Numbered from the stretch's first letter, positions 15,779 to 24,285 are shown. The stretch is 32,155 nt of DNA from Parafrankia sp. EUN1f (GCF_000177675.1 NZ_ADGX01000096.1:1-32155), one strand, 5' to 3'. Numbers and translations: made by a program. Notes: generated by a model not told the origin, from the letters alone.

Positions 15779-16402
15779 GTGCAGGTACAGGTCGTCGACC
15801 ACCCGCTGGCAGCCGCGGCACTCACCGTGATGCGCGACGAGCGGACGGCACGTCCCCAGTTCCGCGCCGCCCTGCACGACCTGGCGATGATGCTGGTCTA
15901 CGAGGCCGCTCGCGGCCTGCCGACCATGCCGGTCTCGGTGACCACGCCGCTGACCACCACCACCGGTGTGGTGCTCGCCGCCGAGCCGGTGGTGGCCCCG
16001 GTGCTGCGGGCCGGTCTGGGCATGCTGCCGGCGGCGCTCACGGTCATGCCGGACGCCCGCACGGCTTTCATCGGGCTCGCCCGGGACGAGACGACGTTCG
16101 AGCCCAGGGTCTACCTGGAGTCGGTGCCGGCCGACCTGGCCGGGCGGCCGGTCTTCATGCTCGACCCGATGCTGGCGACGGGCGGATCGGCGCTGCACGC
16201 GCTGCGGCTGCTCACGGCCCGGGGCGCCACCGGCATCGTGGTGGTCTCGGCCGTCGCCGCGCCCGAAGGCGTCGCCGCGCTCGAACGGAGTGGTCTCGAC
16301 GTCCGCATCGTCACGGCCGCGGTGGACGAGGAGCTGAACGACGTCGCGTACATCGTGCCCGGCCTCGGCGACGCCGGTGACCGCCTCTACGGCGCGGTCT
16401 GA
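15779..16402 (+). CDS. upp: Uracil phosphoribosyltransferase
   Basis: Makes UMP from uracil and PRPP. The 207-aa length is normal for UPRT. It shows VLRAGLGM (76-82, the flexible-loop arginine), the PRPP-binding loop MLDPMLATGGSA (127-138) and the uracil-binding C-terminus GLGDAGDRLYGAV. The GTG at 15779 follows AGGAG with six bases between. It is divergent from deoC. The open frame extends well upstream but only in antisense to deoC. The last codons and stop are part of an 18-bp tandem repeat running past the gene. Mycobacterial upp lies next to pmmB and near add, as here. Confidence 0.95.
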   Translation: MQVQVVDHPLAAAALTVMRDERTARPQFRAALHDLAMMLVYEAARGLPTMPVSVTTPLTTTTGVVLAAEPVVAPVLRAGLGMLPAALTVMPDARTAFIGLARDETTFEPRVYLESVPADLAGRPVFMLDPMLATGGSALHALRLLTARGATGIVVVSAVAAPEGVAALERSGLDVRIVTAAVDEELNDVAYIVPGLGDAGDRLYGAV

Positions 16403-16461
16403 CCTCACGGCGCGGTCTGACCTCACGGCGCCGTCTGACTCCGCGGCGCCGTCTGGCCTCA
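16390..16461 (+). repeat. 18-bp tandem repeat spanning the upp stop codon
   Basis: Four tandem copies of CGGCGCGGTCTGACCTCA: 16390-16407 and 16408-16425 are identical, 16426-16443 and 16444-16461 diverge. The first copy encodes the last residues and TGA of upp. Copies 1-3 keep an in-frame TGA and copy 4 has TGG. There is no gene from here to 16750. Confidence 0.92.
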
Positions 16462-16593
16462 TCCGCAGGGGGCGTCGGTGACGAGCATGGCAGCTCGTGC
16501 TGTCGGGTCGGCCCGTGCTGTCGGGTCGGGTCGTGCGCGTTCGACGCGGCATGCACCCGGCGCCACCTGCTCGTATGTGTTAGTTCCGTAACT

Positions 16594-16615
16594 GCTTGTT
16601 TTTATGTTGACAAGC
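16594..16615 (+). promoter_or_regulatory. Inverted repeat overlapping a TTGACA box upstream of the monooxygenase operon
   Basis: GCTTGT (16594-16599) and ACAAGC (16610-16615) are perfect 6-bp arms with a 10-nt AT-rich spacer. A consensus -35 hexamer TTGACA (16607-16612) overlaps the right arm. No good -10 is seen 16-18 bp downstream (around 16630), so the promoter call is tentative. The operon start is at 16751, leaving a leader of over 100 nt. The layout fits repression by a protein binding across the -35. Confidence 0.45.
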
Positions 16616-16750
16616 CCCTTTCGTTCGGACAGCGTGTCTCAAGTCCACTTAGTCGATCGACATAGAGGGTGAGGTTCGGGGGTTGCCCCGAGCGGCACTC
16701 CTTCGTCGCAGTGCAGTCAACCGGTCACCCGTGCGGAGAAAGGTGCCACC

Positions 16751-17956
16751 ATGCCGGTCGAGTTCATCGGCCTGATCGCCACCCGTCCCGGCTCCGAGGC
16801 GAGCAGCCTCACCCCCGGACCGGTCGTGGACCGCGACTACACCCGGCGGTTCGCCGTCGCCCACGAGGACGCCGGCTTCGACCGCGTGCTCATCGGCTAC
16901 AGCAGCGGCTCGGTCGACAACCTGCAGGTCGCCGCCTATGCTGCGGCGCACACCGAGCGGCTCGGCTACCTGGTCGCGCATCGGCCCGGGGTCGTGTTCC
17001 CCACCGTCGCCGCGCGGTACTTCGCGTCGCTCGACCACTTCTCCGCCGGCCGGGTGGCGATCCACGTCATCACCGGCGGCAGCGACGCCGAGCAGCGGCG
17101 CGACGGCGACTACCTGAGCAAGGACGAGCGCTACGCGCGCACCGACGAGTACCTGGAGATCGTCCGCCGGACCTGGACCGCGACCGAGCCCTTCTCCCAC
17201 CACGGGCGTTACTACCAGCTTGAGGACCAGCTGGCCGGGGTGCTGCCGGTGCAGCAGCCGCATCTGCCGATCTACTTCGGCGGCTCGTCCGAGGCGGCCT
17301 ACCGGGTCGGCGGCCGGCACGCGGACGTCTTCGCGCTGTGGGGGGAGCCGCTCGCCGAAACCGCCCAGCAGATCGCCGCTGTCAACGCCGCCGCCGCTGC
17401 CGCCGGCCGCGACACGCCGCCGCGCATAAGCGTGTCGTTCCGGCCGATCCTCGGCGCGACCGAGGAGCTGGCCTGGGAGCGGGCCCACCAGATCCTTGCC
17501 TCGACCAGGGCGAACGTCGGGAAGGCGGCCCGGTACTTCAAGGAGTTCCGCGGCTTCACCGGCAACCGCGACGCGCCCCAGAACGTCGGCTCGCAACGGC
17601 TGCTCGCCGCCGCGGCCAAGGGCGAGCTGCACGACCGGGCGCTGTGGACGCCGCTTGCCGCCGCGGTCGGCGGCGGCGGGAACTCCACGGCCCTGGTCGG
17701 CACGCCGGAGACGGTGGCCGCGGCCCTGCTCGACTACGTCGACATCGGCGTCACGACGCTGCTGATCCGCGGCTACGACCCGTTGGACGACGCGATCGAC
17801 TACGGTCGTGACCTGCTGCCGCTGGTACGCGCGGAGGTGGCCCGGCGTGACCGCGGCGAGGCGGCCCAGCGGGACGACGTCGCACCGGTACCGGCCGCGC
17901 TGGCTGCCGCCGCCACATCCGCCGGAGGCGGGACGCCGGACACCACCGAGCTGTGA
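16751..17956 (+). CDS. SsuD-like FMNH2-dependent monooxygenase (LLM family)
   Basis: A 401-aa luciferase-like TIM-barrel flavin monooxygenase of the alkanesulphonate monooxygenase type. Family blocks visible are EFIGLIATR (4-12), IGYSSGSVDNLQVAAYAA (48-65), LGYLVAHRPGVVFPTVAARYFASLDHFSAGRVAIHVITGGSDAEQRRDGD (71-120), HHGRYYQLEDQL and LPIYFGGSSEAAYRVGG. Such enzymes use reduced flavin from a separate reductase to cleave C-S or similar bonds; no reductase or sulphonate importer is nearby. The ATG at 16751 has GGAGAAAGG just upstream. The last 30 residues are Ala/Gly-rich. The stop overlaps the start of the first ABC half-transporter (GTGA), so the enzyme and exporter are coupled. Substrate is unknown. 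Confidence 0.88.
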   Translation: MPVEFIGLIATRPGSEASSLTPGPVVDRDYTRRFAVAHEDAGFDRVLIGYSSGSVDNLQVAAYAAAHTERLGYLVAHRPGVVFPTVAARYFASLDHFSAGRVAIHVITGGSDAEQRRDGDYLSKDERYARTDEYLEIVRRTWTATEPFSHHGRYYQLEDQLAGVLPVQQPHLPIYFGGSSEAAYRVGGRHADVFALWGEPLAETAQQIAAVNAAAAAAGRDTPPRISVSFRPILGATEELAWERAHQILASTRANVGKAARYFKEFRGFTGNRDAPQNVGSQRLLAAAAKGELHDRALWTPLAAAVGGGGNSTALVGTPETVAAALLDYVDIGVTTLLIRGYDPLDDAIDYGRDLLPLVRAEVARRDRGEAAQRDDVAPVPAALAAAATSAGGGTPDTTEL

Positions 17957-19863
17957 CCATACGAGCTTGGGCCGCACGAGCCTTGGCCGCGCGGGCAGCG
18001 CGTGGCGGGCCGGGGCTGCCGCTGATCGTCGCGGCGGTGGGCCGCCACCGGAGGCTGCTGGCCGCCGGGATCGGTGCCGGCCTGGTCTGGACGGGCACGA
18101 AGCTCGCCGCGCCCCCGCTCGTGACGTGGACCATCGACGCCGGAGTGCTCGGTGGTGACACGAGCCGACTGTGGCTCGGGGTAATGCTGTTCGCCGGGCT
18201 GGCGGTGGTCGGCGCAGGCTTCGCCGGGCTGCGTCGCTACTACGGGCAGTGCCTGGCCTTCGTGGTGGAGGCCGACCTGCGCGACCGCCTGCTGGCCCGG
18301 GTGGTGAGGCTGCCGGCGGCCTTCCACGATCGGCATCCCGGCGGGGTCCTGGTCGCCCGGGCGACGACCGACCTGCAGCAGGCTCAGCAGCCCGTGATCA
18401 ATATTGCGATCATGGTCTCGAACCTGGTGATGCTCGTCGGGGCCGCGGTCCTGCTGGCCTCGATCGATCCGGTGCTGGCGGCGATCGCCCTGGCGCCGGC
18501 GGTCGCGGTGTTCGCGGTCGCCGTCCGGTTCACCCGGCGGCTGGGGCCGCGCGCGCTGGACCTGCAGACCAGGCTTGGCCGGCTCGCCAGCACCGTGGAG
18601 GAATCGATCGCCGGCGTGCGCACCACGAAGGGCCTGGGCACCGAGAACGACGAGCGGCGCCGCATCCACGAGCGGGCCGGGGAGGTGCAGCGGGCGGCGC
18701 TGCGGCTGAACACGGTGCGCGCCACCTATCAGCCCCTGATCGAGCTGCTGCCCGCGTTCGGGCTGGTCGGCGTGCTGTGGATCGGTGGGCTGCGGGTCGC
18801 GCACGGGTCCCTGACGGTCGGCGAGCTGGTCCAGTTCAGCTACTTCGGGCTGGTGATCGTCGGCCCGCTGCGGATAGCCGGGATGACCGCGTCCCAGCTC
18901 AAGCGCGCGGTGGTCTCGGCCGGCCTGGTGGCCGCGGTCCTCGACGAGCGGCAGGAAGCGTCGCCGCGGCAGCCGGCGGCGACGGCGGCGGCGAGGTCGA
19001 CGGCGACCGGACCGGCCGGGGGCGGCCTCACCCGCTCGACCGGGCGGGCGGCGGGTGGGCTGGAGGTCCGCTTCGAGGGCGTGACGTTCGGCTACGGCCC
19101 GGGACGTCCCGTCCTGCGGGATCTCGACCTTGTGGTGCGGGCCGGCGAGTGCGTCGCCGTGGTCGGGGCGACGGGCAGCGGCAAGACCACGCTCGGGGCC
19201 CTGGTGCCGCGGTTCTACGAGGTCGATGCCGGCCGGATCCTCGTCGGCGGGCGTGATGTCCGGCAGTGGCCCCTCGCCGAACTGCGTGCCCAGCTCGGCG
19301 TCGGCTTCGAGGACGCCTTCCTGTTCAGCGGGACGGTCCGCGACAACCTCCGCTTCGGCGCGCCCGAGGCCGACGACACGCGGCTGCGGGTCGCCGTCCG
19401 GCTCGCCGGGGCACAGGACGTGGTGGCGGGGCGTCCCGGCGGCTACGACGCGGCCGTCGGTGAACGCGGACTCGACCTGTCCGGTGGCCAGCGCCAACGG
19501 CTGTCACTGGCTCGCGCGCTGGTCGCGGACCCGCCGGTGCTTCTGCTGGACTCGCCGACCAGCGCGGTGGACCCGGCGAAGGAGGCCGAGATCGTCGCAT
19601 CCCTGGCGGCGGTGATCCAGGGCCGCACGACGCTGATCGTCGCGCACCAGCCCGCGGTGATCGCTCTCGCCGACCGGGTCGTGCTGCTCGACGGCGGCCG
19701 GGTGGCGGACCTCGGTACCCACGACGACCTGCTTGCACGATCTCCGCGCTACCGCCAGGTGCTGGCCGCGCACCCTGGCGGCACGCATCCCGGCGGGGCG
19801 GGGGCGCACCCTGGCGGGGCGCACCCTGGCGACGCGGATCGCGCCGTCTCGGTGACGCCGTGA
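17953..19863 (+). CDS. ABC exporter half-transporter with degenerate nucleotide site
   Basis: A 636-aa type-IV ABC exporter half: six-helix membrane domain (about 25-320), an Ala/Gly linker, then an ATPase domain. Walker A is GATGSGKTT (about 404-412) and the signature LSGGQRQR (about 509-516) is canonical. The Walker B segment reads LLLDSPTSAVD (about 529-539), so the catalytic glutamate is Ser, and the Q-loop reads GFEDAF, with Glu for Gln. The switch His is kept (IVAHQP). It therefore cannot hydrolyse ATP well at its own Walker site and needs a partner. The C-terminus ends in four His-Pro-Gly motifs (about 608-629). The GTG start overlaps the monooxygenase stop by four bases, and its stop overlaps the next start in the same way. 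Confidence 0.92.
   Translation: MTIRAWAARALAARAARGGPGLPLIVAAVGRHRRLLAAGIGAGLVWTGTKLAAPPLVTWTIDAGVLGGDTSRLWLGVMLFAGLAVVGAGFAGLRRYYGQCLAFVVEADLRDRLLARVVRLPAAFHDRHPGGVLVARATTDLQQAQQPVINIAIMVSNLVMLVGAAVLLASIDPVLAAIALAPAVAVFAVAVRFTRRLGPRALDLQTRLGRLASTVEESIAGVRTTKGLGTENDERRRIHERAGEVQRAALRLNTVRATYQPLIELLPAFGLVGVLWIGGLRVAHGSLTVGELVQFSYFGLVIVGPLRIAGMTASQLKRAVVSAGLVAAVLDERQEASPRQPAATAAARSTATGPAGGGLTRSTGRAAGGLEVRFEGVTFGYGPGRPVLRDLDLVVRAGECVAVVGATGSGKTTLGALVPRFYEVDAGRILVGGRDVRQWPLAELRAQLGVGFEDAFLFSGTVRDNLRFGAPEADDTRLRVAVRLAGAQDVVAGRPGGYDAAVGERGLDLSGGQRQRLSLARALVADPPVLLLDSPTSAVDPAKEAEIVASLAAVIQGRTTLIVAHQPAVIALADRVVLLDGGRVADLGTHDDLLARSPRYRQVLAAHPGGTHPGGAGAHPGGAHPGDADRAVSVTP
19771..19835 (+). repeat. Imperfect GCGCACCCTGGCG repeats coding a His-Pro-Gly tail
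   Basis: Four imperfect copies of (G)C(G)CAYCCYGGCG encode HPGG, HPGG, HPGG, HPGD near the C-terminus of the first exporter half. It is in frame with the gene and another case of slippage-prone sequence at a gene end. Confidence 0.75.
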
Positions 19864-21572
19864 CGTCCACCGCAGGCGGCGGTCTCGCGGTGCGGACCCT
19901 GGCGGTGCTGCGGCCGCGCTGGGCGGCGGTCGCGCTGGCCGCGCTGCTGCTCGTCGCGACCACGGCCACGTCGCTGGCGGGTCCGTGGATCCTGCGCTAC
20001 GCCGTCGACAACGGGCTGGTCGGCGACCATCCCGACACCGGCGTGGTCACCCGCGCCGGCCTGCTCTACCTGGGCCTGGCGGTCGCCGGCCTGGCGCTGG
20101 CCCGAGTGCAGGTCAGGCTGGTCGGCTGGATCGGCGAATGGTTGGTACGCGAGCTGCGCAGCCGGGCCGCCGACCACGTGCTGGCGATGTCGGTGCGTTA
20201 CTTCGACCGCACACCGGCCGGGGTGCTGGTGTCGCGCCTGACCGCCGACATCGACGCACTGCAGGACGTCGTCCAGCTCGGCATCGTGCCGTTCGCGCAG
20301 GCGGTGCTCACGCTCACGTTCCTGGCCGTCGTGCTGGTGGCCCTGTCCTGGCAGCTCGCGCTGGTCTGCCTGCTGCCCGCGGCCGCGTTGGTCGCGGCTA
20401 CGGTGTGGTTCCGCCGTGCCTCCCGCGCGGCGTTCGCCGCGGTCCGCGACCGCGTCGCCGACACGGTGGCCGCGCTGACCGAGCGGCTCGCCGGGCTGCG
20501 GGTGGTGCGGGCGTTCCGCCAGGAGGCCGGCACGACCGAGCTGTTGCTGGCGCGCAGCCGGAGGCAGCTCGACGCCAACGTCACCGCTGTGCGCGTCCAG
20601 TCCTTCTACCTCGCCGCCATGGAGTTCGCCACCGTGGGCAGCATCGCCGCGGTGCTGGCCGCCGGCGGCGCGCTGGCCGCGCGGGACGCGGTGACCATCG
20701 GCACCCTCAGCGCGTTCGTGCTCTACCTGCTGCTCGCCTTTGAGCCGGTGCAGTCGCTGAGCTTCCTGGTCACCGTCCTTGAGTCGGCGGCCGCCGCGCT
20801 GCGAAAGATCTACGCACTGCTCGACGAGCCGGTGGACGTCCCGGAGGGCTCCCGGGAGCTGGTGCGCACCGGCCCGCTCGCCGCCGAAGGAGTCGGCTTC
20901 CGCTACGGCGACGGCAGGCCGGACGTCCTGCGGGGAGTGGACCTGACACTGCGGCCCGGGGAGCGGGTGGCGCTCGTCGGGCCGACCGGTGCCGGCAAGT
21001 CGACCCTCGCGAAGCTGATGGCCCGGCTGTTCGACCCCACGGCCGGCCGGGTCAGCTACGCCGGGGTGGACGTCCGGGAGGCGACCTGGCCGGCGCTGCG
21101 CTCGCGGGTCGTGATGGTCGCCCAGGACGGCCAGCTCACCGCCGGCACCCTCGCGCACAACCTGCGGGCGGTGCGGCCCCGTGCGACCGACGACGAGCTG
21201 GCCGCGGCGCTGGCGGCGGTCGGAGCCGGCAACTGGCTGGCCGGCCTTCCCGACGGTCTGGCCACGCCGGTGGGGGAGGGCGGCTCGCTGCTGTCCGCCG
21301 GTGAGCGGCAGCTGGTCGCGCTGGCCCGGGTCTGCCTGCTCGACGCGGACGTCGTCGTGCTCGACGAGGCGACCTCCGGCCTGGACCCGGGCACGGAGAG
21401 GCTGGTGGAGGCCGCTCTCGTCGCGGCGACGGCCGGCCGGGCCGTGCTCGTGGTGGCACACCGGACGTCAACGGTGCGCGGCGCGGACCGGGTCGTCGCC
21501 GTCAACGCCGGCGGCGTGACCGACCTCGGTGCCCCGTACGACACCACCCATGAGTACCTGGACCAGCACTGA
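19860..21572 (+). CDS. ABC exporter half-transporter, partner subunit
   Basis: A 570-aa ABC exporter half with a six-helix membrane domain (about 15-300) and an ATPase domain. Walker A is GPTGAGKST (about 373-381), the Q-loop is VAQDGQ with Gln kept, Walker B is VVVLDEATSGLD (about 498-509) with the catalytic Glu kept, and the switch His is in VVAHRT. Its signature is LSAGERQL instead of LSGGQ. Paired with the upstream subunit, this Walker site faces the canonical LSGGQ, making one consensus ATP site, while the other site is doubly degenerate. That is the hallmark of heterodimeric exporters such as TM287/288. The GTG start overlaps the upstream stop by four bases. Cargo is unknown. The stop codon lies in the arm of a large hairpin. 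Confidence 0.92.
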   Translation: MTSTAGGGLAVRTLAVLRPRWAAVALAALLLVATTATSLAGPWILRYAVDNGLVGDHPDTGVVTRAGLLYLGLAVAGLALARVQVRLVGWIGEWLVRELRSRAADHVLAMSVRYFDRTPAGVLVSRLTADIDALQDVVQLGIVPFAQAVLTLTFLAVVLVALSWQLALVCLLPAAALVAATVWFRRASRAAFAAVRDRVADTVAALTERLAGLRVVRAFRQEAGTTELLLARSRRQLDANVTAVRVQSFYLAAMEFATVGSIAAVLAAGGALAARDAVTIGTLSAFVLYLLLAFEPVQSLSFLVTVLESAAAALRKIYALLDEPVDVPEGSRELVRTGPLAAEGVGFRYGDGRPDVLRGVDLTLRPGERVALVGPTGAGKSTLAKLMARLFDPTAGRVSYAGVDVREATWPALRSRVVMVAQDGQLTAGTLAHNLRAVRPRATDDELAAALAAVGAGNWLAGLPDGLATPVGEGGSLLSAGERQLVALARVCLLDADVVVLDEATSGLDPGTERLVEAALVAATAGRAVLVVAHRTSTVRGADRVVAVNAGGVTDLGAPYDTTHEYLDQH

Positions 21573-21639
21573 GCCTTTTCCATCTCACACTTGTCGGGCG
21601 CTGTCGCGGCAGGTCGGAGCCGACGATGGAAAAGGCTCA
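21570..21639. terminator. Large two-tier hairpin between convergent genes
   Basis: A 15-bp perfect stem, TGAGCCTTTTCCATC (21570-21584) with GATGGAAAAGGCTCA (21625-21639). An inner 5-bp stem GTCGG (21593-21597) and CCGAC (21620-21624) follows after an 8-nt one-sided bulge. The left arm begins with the stop codon of the exporter, and TGAGCCTTT recurs right after the structure (21641-21649), reaching the stop of the convergent DUF5313-like gene. Probably a bidirectional terminator. Confidence 0.75.
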
Positions 21640-21648
21640 CTGAGCCTT

Positions 21649-22194
21649 TCACTCCGTGGGGGGAAAGACGGGTGGGAAACCGTGCTGCTCCAGTCTGCGG
21701 TTGCGGAAGTAGCCGCTGGTGGCGAGACCCAGCCCGACGCCGGAGAGCAGCAGGAACACGACGATGGTGATCCGGACGCTGAGCTGGCCGGGCAGCAGGG
21801 CGAACACCACCGCGAAGGGGAGCATGAGGACGAAGGGCCGCAGCGCCTGGCGCAGCCGCCACCCCGACCCGGTGAGGTCGTGCGAGACCCAGTCGTTGTA
21901 CCGCGGCGGGAGCGTGCCGCCGAGCAGGTAGTGCATTCTGCCGCCGAGCGGTGGGCTTTCCCGCGGCCGCGTGCCGCCGCCCGCAGGAGTCTCCTGCCCG
22001 GTGGCCGCAGCCGCAGCCGAGCCGGCCGCCGGGTCGGAGGTCGCGTCGGCCGCCGCGTCGGAGGCGACTACCGGTGAGTCGGCCGCGGTTGAGGTCGCGG
22101 TTGAGGTCGAGTCAGCCTCGGCCGGAACCGCCTCGGCTGGAACCGCCTGGGCGGGGTCCGCGTCGGTATCGGGATGCTGGGCCTGACCGTCCAT
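21649..22194 (-). CDS. DUF5313-like two-helix membrane protein
   Basis: A 181-aa protein. Residues 1-85 are an Asp/Ala/Ser/Thr-rich disordered stretch. The rest resembles the small actinobacterial family DUF5313 as I recall it: RMHYLLGGTLPPRYNDWVSHDLTGSGWRLRQALRP (86-120), two membrane helices (about 118-134 and 140-158) and a basic tail with HGFPP. No function is known. The long acidic N-terminus is unusual for this family. The ATG at 22194 is the only good start. The gene converges on the ABC exporter and lies downstream of accA3 on the same strand, but a strong terminator separates it from that gene. Confidence 0.65.
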   Translation of the reverse strand: MDGQAQHPDTDADPAQAVPAEAVPAEADSTSTATSTAADSPVVASDAAADATSDPAAGSAAAAATGQETPAGGGTRPRESPPLGGRMHYLLGGTLPPRYNDWVSHDLTGSGWRLRQALRPFVLMLPFAVVFALLPGQLSVRITIVVFLLLSGVGLGLATSGYFRNRRLEQHGFPPVFPPTE

Positions 22195-22333
22195 GGCTAG
22201 AGCCTACGGACGACAGGACCACCCCAGCGCGGCGTGCCGTCCACGAATCGGCGGGTGTCGCGTGCCGTTCGCCATCTCCTGCCGCCAGGCCTGCCCGTGT
22301 CCGCGGACCTCCGCGGCGCCCCTCGCAACGGCA

Positions 22334-22373
22334 GCGGCGGCGTTCCCGTCCATGGTGGAGGGAACGCCGCCGC
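22334..22373 (-). terminator. Strong hairpin downstream of accA3
   Basis: A 14-bp perfect stem, GCGGCGGCGTTCCC (22334-22347) and GGGAACGCCGCCGC (22360-22373), with a 12-nt loop. It starts 18 bp beyond the accA3 stop codon on its downstream side. No T-run follows. This is the longest perfect GC stem in the window. Confidence 0.8.
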
Positions 22374-22391
22374 AGGCGCCAGTCGGACGAA

Positions 22392-24155
22392 TCAGTCCTT
22401 GATCTCGCAGAGAACGGCGCCGCTGGTCACGACAGCCCCGACCGCTGCCGTGAGCCCGCCGACGGTTCCCGCGCGGTGGGCGTTGATGGGCTGCTCCATC
22501 TTCATCGCCTCGAGCACGACGATCAGATCGCCGGCCTCGACGGTGTCACCGTCGCTGACGGCGACCTTGACGATGGTGCCCTGCATCGGGCTCGTCAGGG
22601 CATCGCCGGTGACCTTGGAGGCCGCCTTGCCGGCGGACCGGCGCTTCGGCGCGGCACCCGCCGCGGCCGCGCCACCGCCACCGCCCGCACCGAAACCGGC
22701 GGGCAGCACGACCTCGAGACGCTTGCCGCCGACCTCGACGACCACGGTCTCCCGAGGATCGGTGGCGGTGTCCGCATCGGTGCCACCGGTGAAGGGTGGG
22801 ATGGTGTTGTCGAACTCGGTCTCGATCCAGCGGTTGTGCACCCGGAACGGCTCGTCGGCGGCCTCCGGGGCGAACGCCAGGTCACGGACCACCGCGCGGT
22901 GGAACGGCAGCGCGGTGGCCATGCCCTCGACGACCATCTCGTCGAGAGCGCGGCGGGCCCGCTCCAGGGCCTCCTGGCGGCTCGCGCCGGTGACGATGAG
23001 CTTGGCGAGCAGGGAGTCGAACGCCCCGCCGATCACGCTGCCGCTCTCGATGCCGGTGTCCAGCCGCACACCGGGGCCGGCCGGGGCGGTGAACGTGGTG
23101 ACGGTGCCCGGGGCCGGGAGGAAGTTGCGGCCGGGGTCCTCGCCGTTGATGCGGAACTCGATCGAGTGCCCACGCGGGGTGGGGTCGAACGGGTCGAGCG
23201 CCTCGCCCTCGGCGATGCGGAACTGGGCGCGGACCAGGTCGACGCCGGAGGTCTCCTCGGTCACCGGGTGCTCGACCTGCAGGCGCGTGTTGACCTCCAG
23301 GAAGCTGATCATCCCGTCCTTGGCGACGAGGAACTCCACGGTGCCCGCGCCGACGTAGCCGGCCTCGCGCACGATCTTCTTGGACGCCTCGTAGAGCTCG
23401 GCGTTCTGAGCCTCGGTGAGGAACGGCGCGGGCGCCTCCTCGACGAGCTTCTGGTAGCGGCGCTGCAGCGAGCAGTCGCGGGTGCCGACGACGACGACGT
23501 TGCCGTGGGTGTCGGCGAGCACCTGCGTCTCGACGTGGCGCGGCTGGTCCAGGTAGCGCTCGACGAAGCATTCGCCGCGGCCGAAGGCGGCGACCGCCTC
23601 GCGCACGGCGCTCTCGAACAGCTCGGGCAGTTCCTCGGCGGTCCACGCGACCTTGAGGCCGCGGCCACCGCCGCCGAACGCCGCCTTGATGGCGACGGGC
23701 AGACCGTGCTCGTTCGCGAAGGCGACGACCTCGTCGACACCGGCCACCGGATCGGCGGTGCCCGGGGCGAGCGGGGCGCCGACGGCGAGCGCGATGTGCC
23801 GGGCGGCGGTCTTGTCACCGAGCCGGCGGATGGCCTCGGGCGGCGGGCCGATCCAGGTCAGACCCGCGGAGATCACGGCCTCGGCGAAATCCGCGTTCTC
23901 GGAGAGGAAACCGTAGCCGGGGTGCACCGCGTCGGCGCCGGAGCTGGCGCAGGCCTGCAGAATCTTGTCGATTCTCAGGTACGAGTCACCGGGGGTCGAC
24001 CCACCCAGCGCGTAGGCCTCGTCGGCGACCCGAACATGCATGGCATCAATGTCGGGCTCCGCATACACGGCGACGCTGGAATAACCCGCGTCGCGGCAGG
24101 CCCGCGCCACCCGGACGGCAATTTCGCCCCGGTTGGCGATGAGGATCTTACGCAC
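22392..24155 (-). CDS. accA3: Acetyl-/propionyl-CoA carboxylase alpha subunit (biotin carboxylase + BCCP)
   Basis: A 587-aa fusion of biotin carboxylase and biotin carboxyl carrier domains, which carboxylates biotin with bicarbonate and ATP and hands it to the beta subunit. Biotin carboxylase spans about 1-450: [14 protein letters not shown] (3-16), [10 protein letters not shown], the ATP-grasp loop [10 protein letters not shown] and [15 protein letters not shown]. After a Gly/Ala-rich linker the BCCP domain ends with EAMKMEQP, K552 being the biotinylated lysine. The GTG at 24155 follows GGGAGG with three bases between. A TAGACT -10-like box (24180-24185, minus strand) lies about 25 bp upstream, so the gene probably has its own promoter despite following accE. 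Partners are the adjacent AccD and AccE; BirA from 26316 would attach the biotin. Confidence 0.96.
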   Translation of the reverse strand: MRKILIANRGEIAVRVARACRDAGYSSVAVYAEPDIDAMHVRVADEAYALGGSTPGDSYLRIDKILQACASSGADAVHPGYGFLSENADFAEAVISAGLTWIGPPPEAIRRLGDKTAARHIALAVGAPLAPGTADPVAGVDEVVAFANEHGLPVAIKAAFGGGGRGLKVAWTAEELPELFESAVREAVAAFGRGECFVERYLDQPRHVETQVLADTHGNVVVVGTRDCSLQRRYQKLVEEAPAPFLTEAQNAELYEASKKIVREAGYVGAGTVEFLVAKDGMISFLEVNTRLQVEHPVTEETSGVDLVRAQFRIAEGEALDPFDPTPRGHSIEFRINGEDPGRNFLPAPGTVTTFTAPAGPGVRLDTGIESGSVIGGAFDSLLAKLIVTGASRQEALERARRALDEMVVEGMATALPFHRAVVRDLAFAPEAADEPFRVHNRWIETEFDNTIPPFTGGTDADTATDPRETVVVEVGGKRLEVVLPAGFGAGGGGGAAAAGAAPKRRSAGKAASKVTGDALTSPMQGTIVKVAVSDGDTVEAGDLIVVLEAMKMEQPINAHRAGTVGGLTAAVGAVVTSGAVLCEIKD

Positions 24156-24285
24156 ATTCCTCCCGTCTCGTCCGGCCTGAGTCTAGGCGAGTCGGGCCGT
24201 ACCGTGTTCCTTCTTTGCCGGCAGCGGTGAAACAAATTAGCCCACCGCCGGCCCCCACGCCTGCTGTTCTCGCATAACCGATTTG

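Noticed and set aside
17800-19497. 565-codon minus-strand frame opposite the monooxygenase/exporter genes
   Set aside because: Composition is the Arg/Pro/Gln-rich type seen in antisense frames of GC-rich genes. No motif; the plus-strand exporter is unambiguous.
19749-21461. 570-codon minus-strand frame opposite the second exporter half
   Set aside because: Same reasons: His/Arg/Gly-rich shadow of a well-supported ABC transporter.
18000-21572. Exporter as a multidrug resistance or siderophore system of a named type
   Set aside because: Half-exporter sequences do not reveal cargo, and no biosynthetic or iron-uptake genes are adjacent.
21951-24230. 759-codon plus-strand frame opposite accA3
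   Set aside because: Antisense to the highly conserved biotin carboxylase with no domain resemblance.
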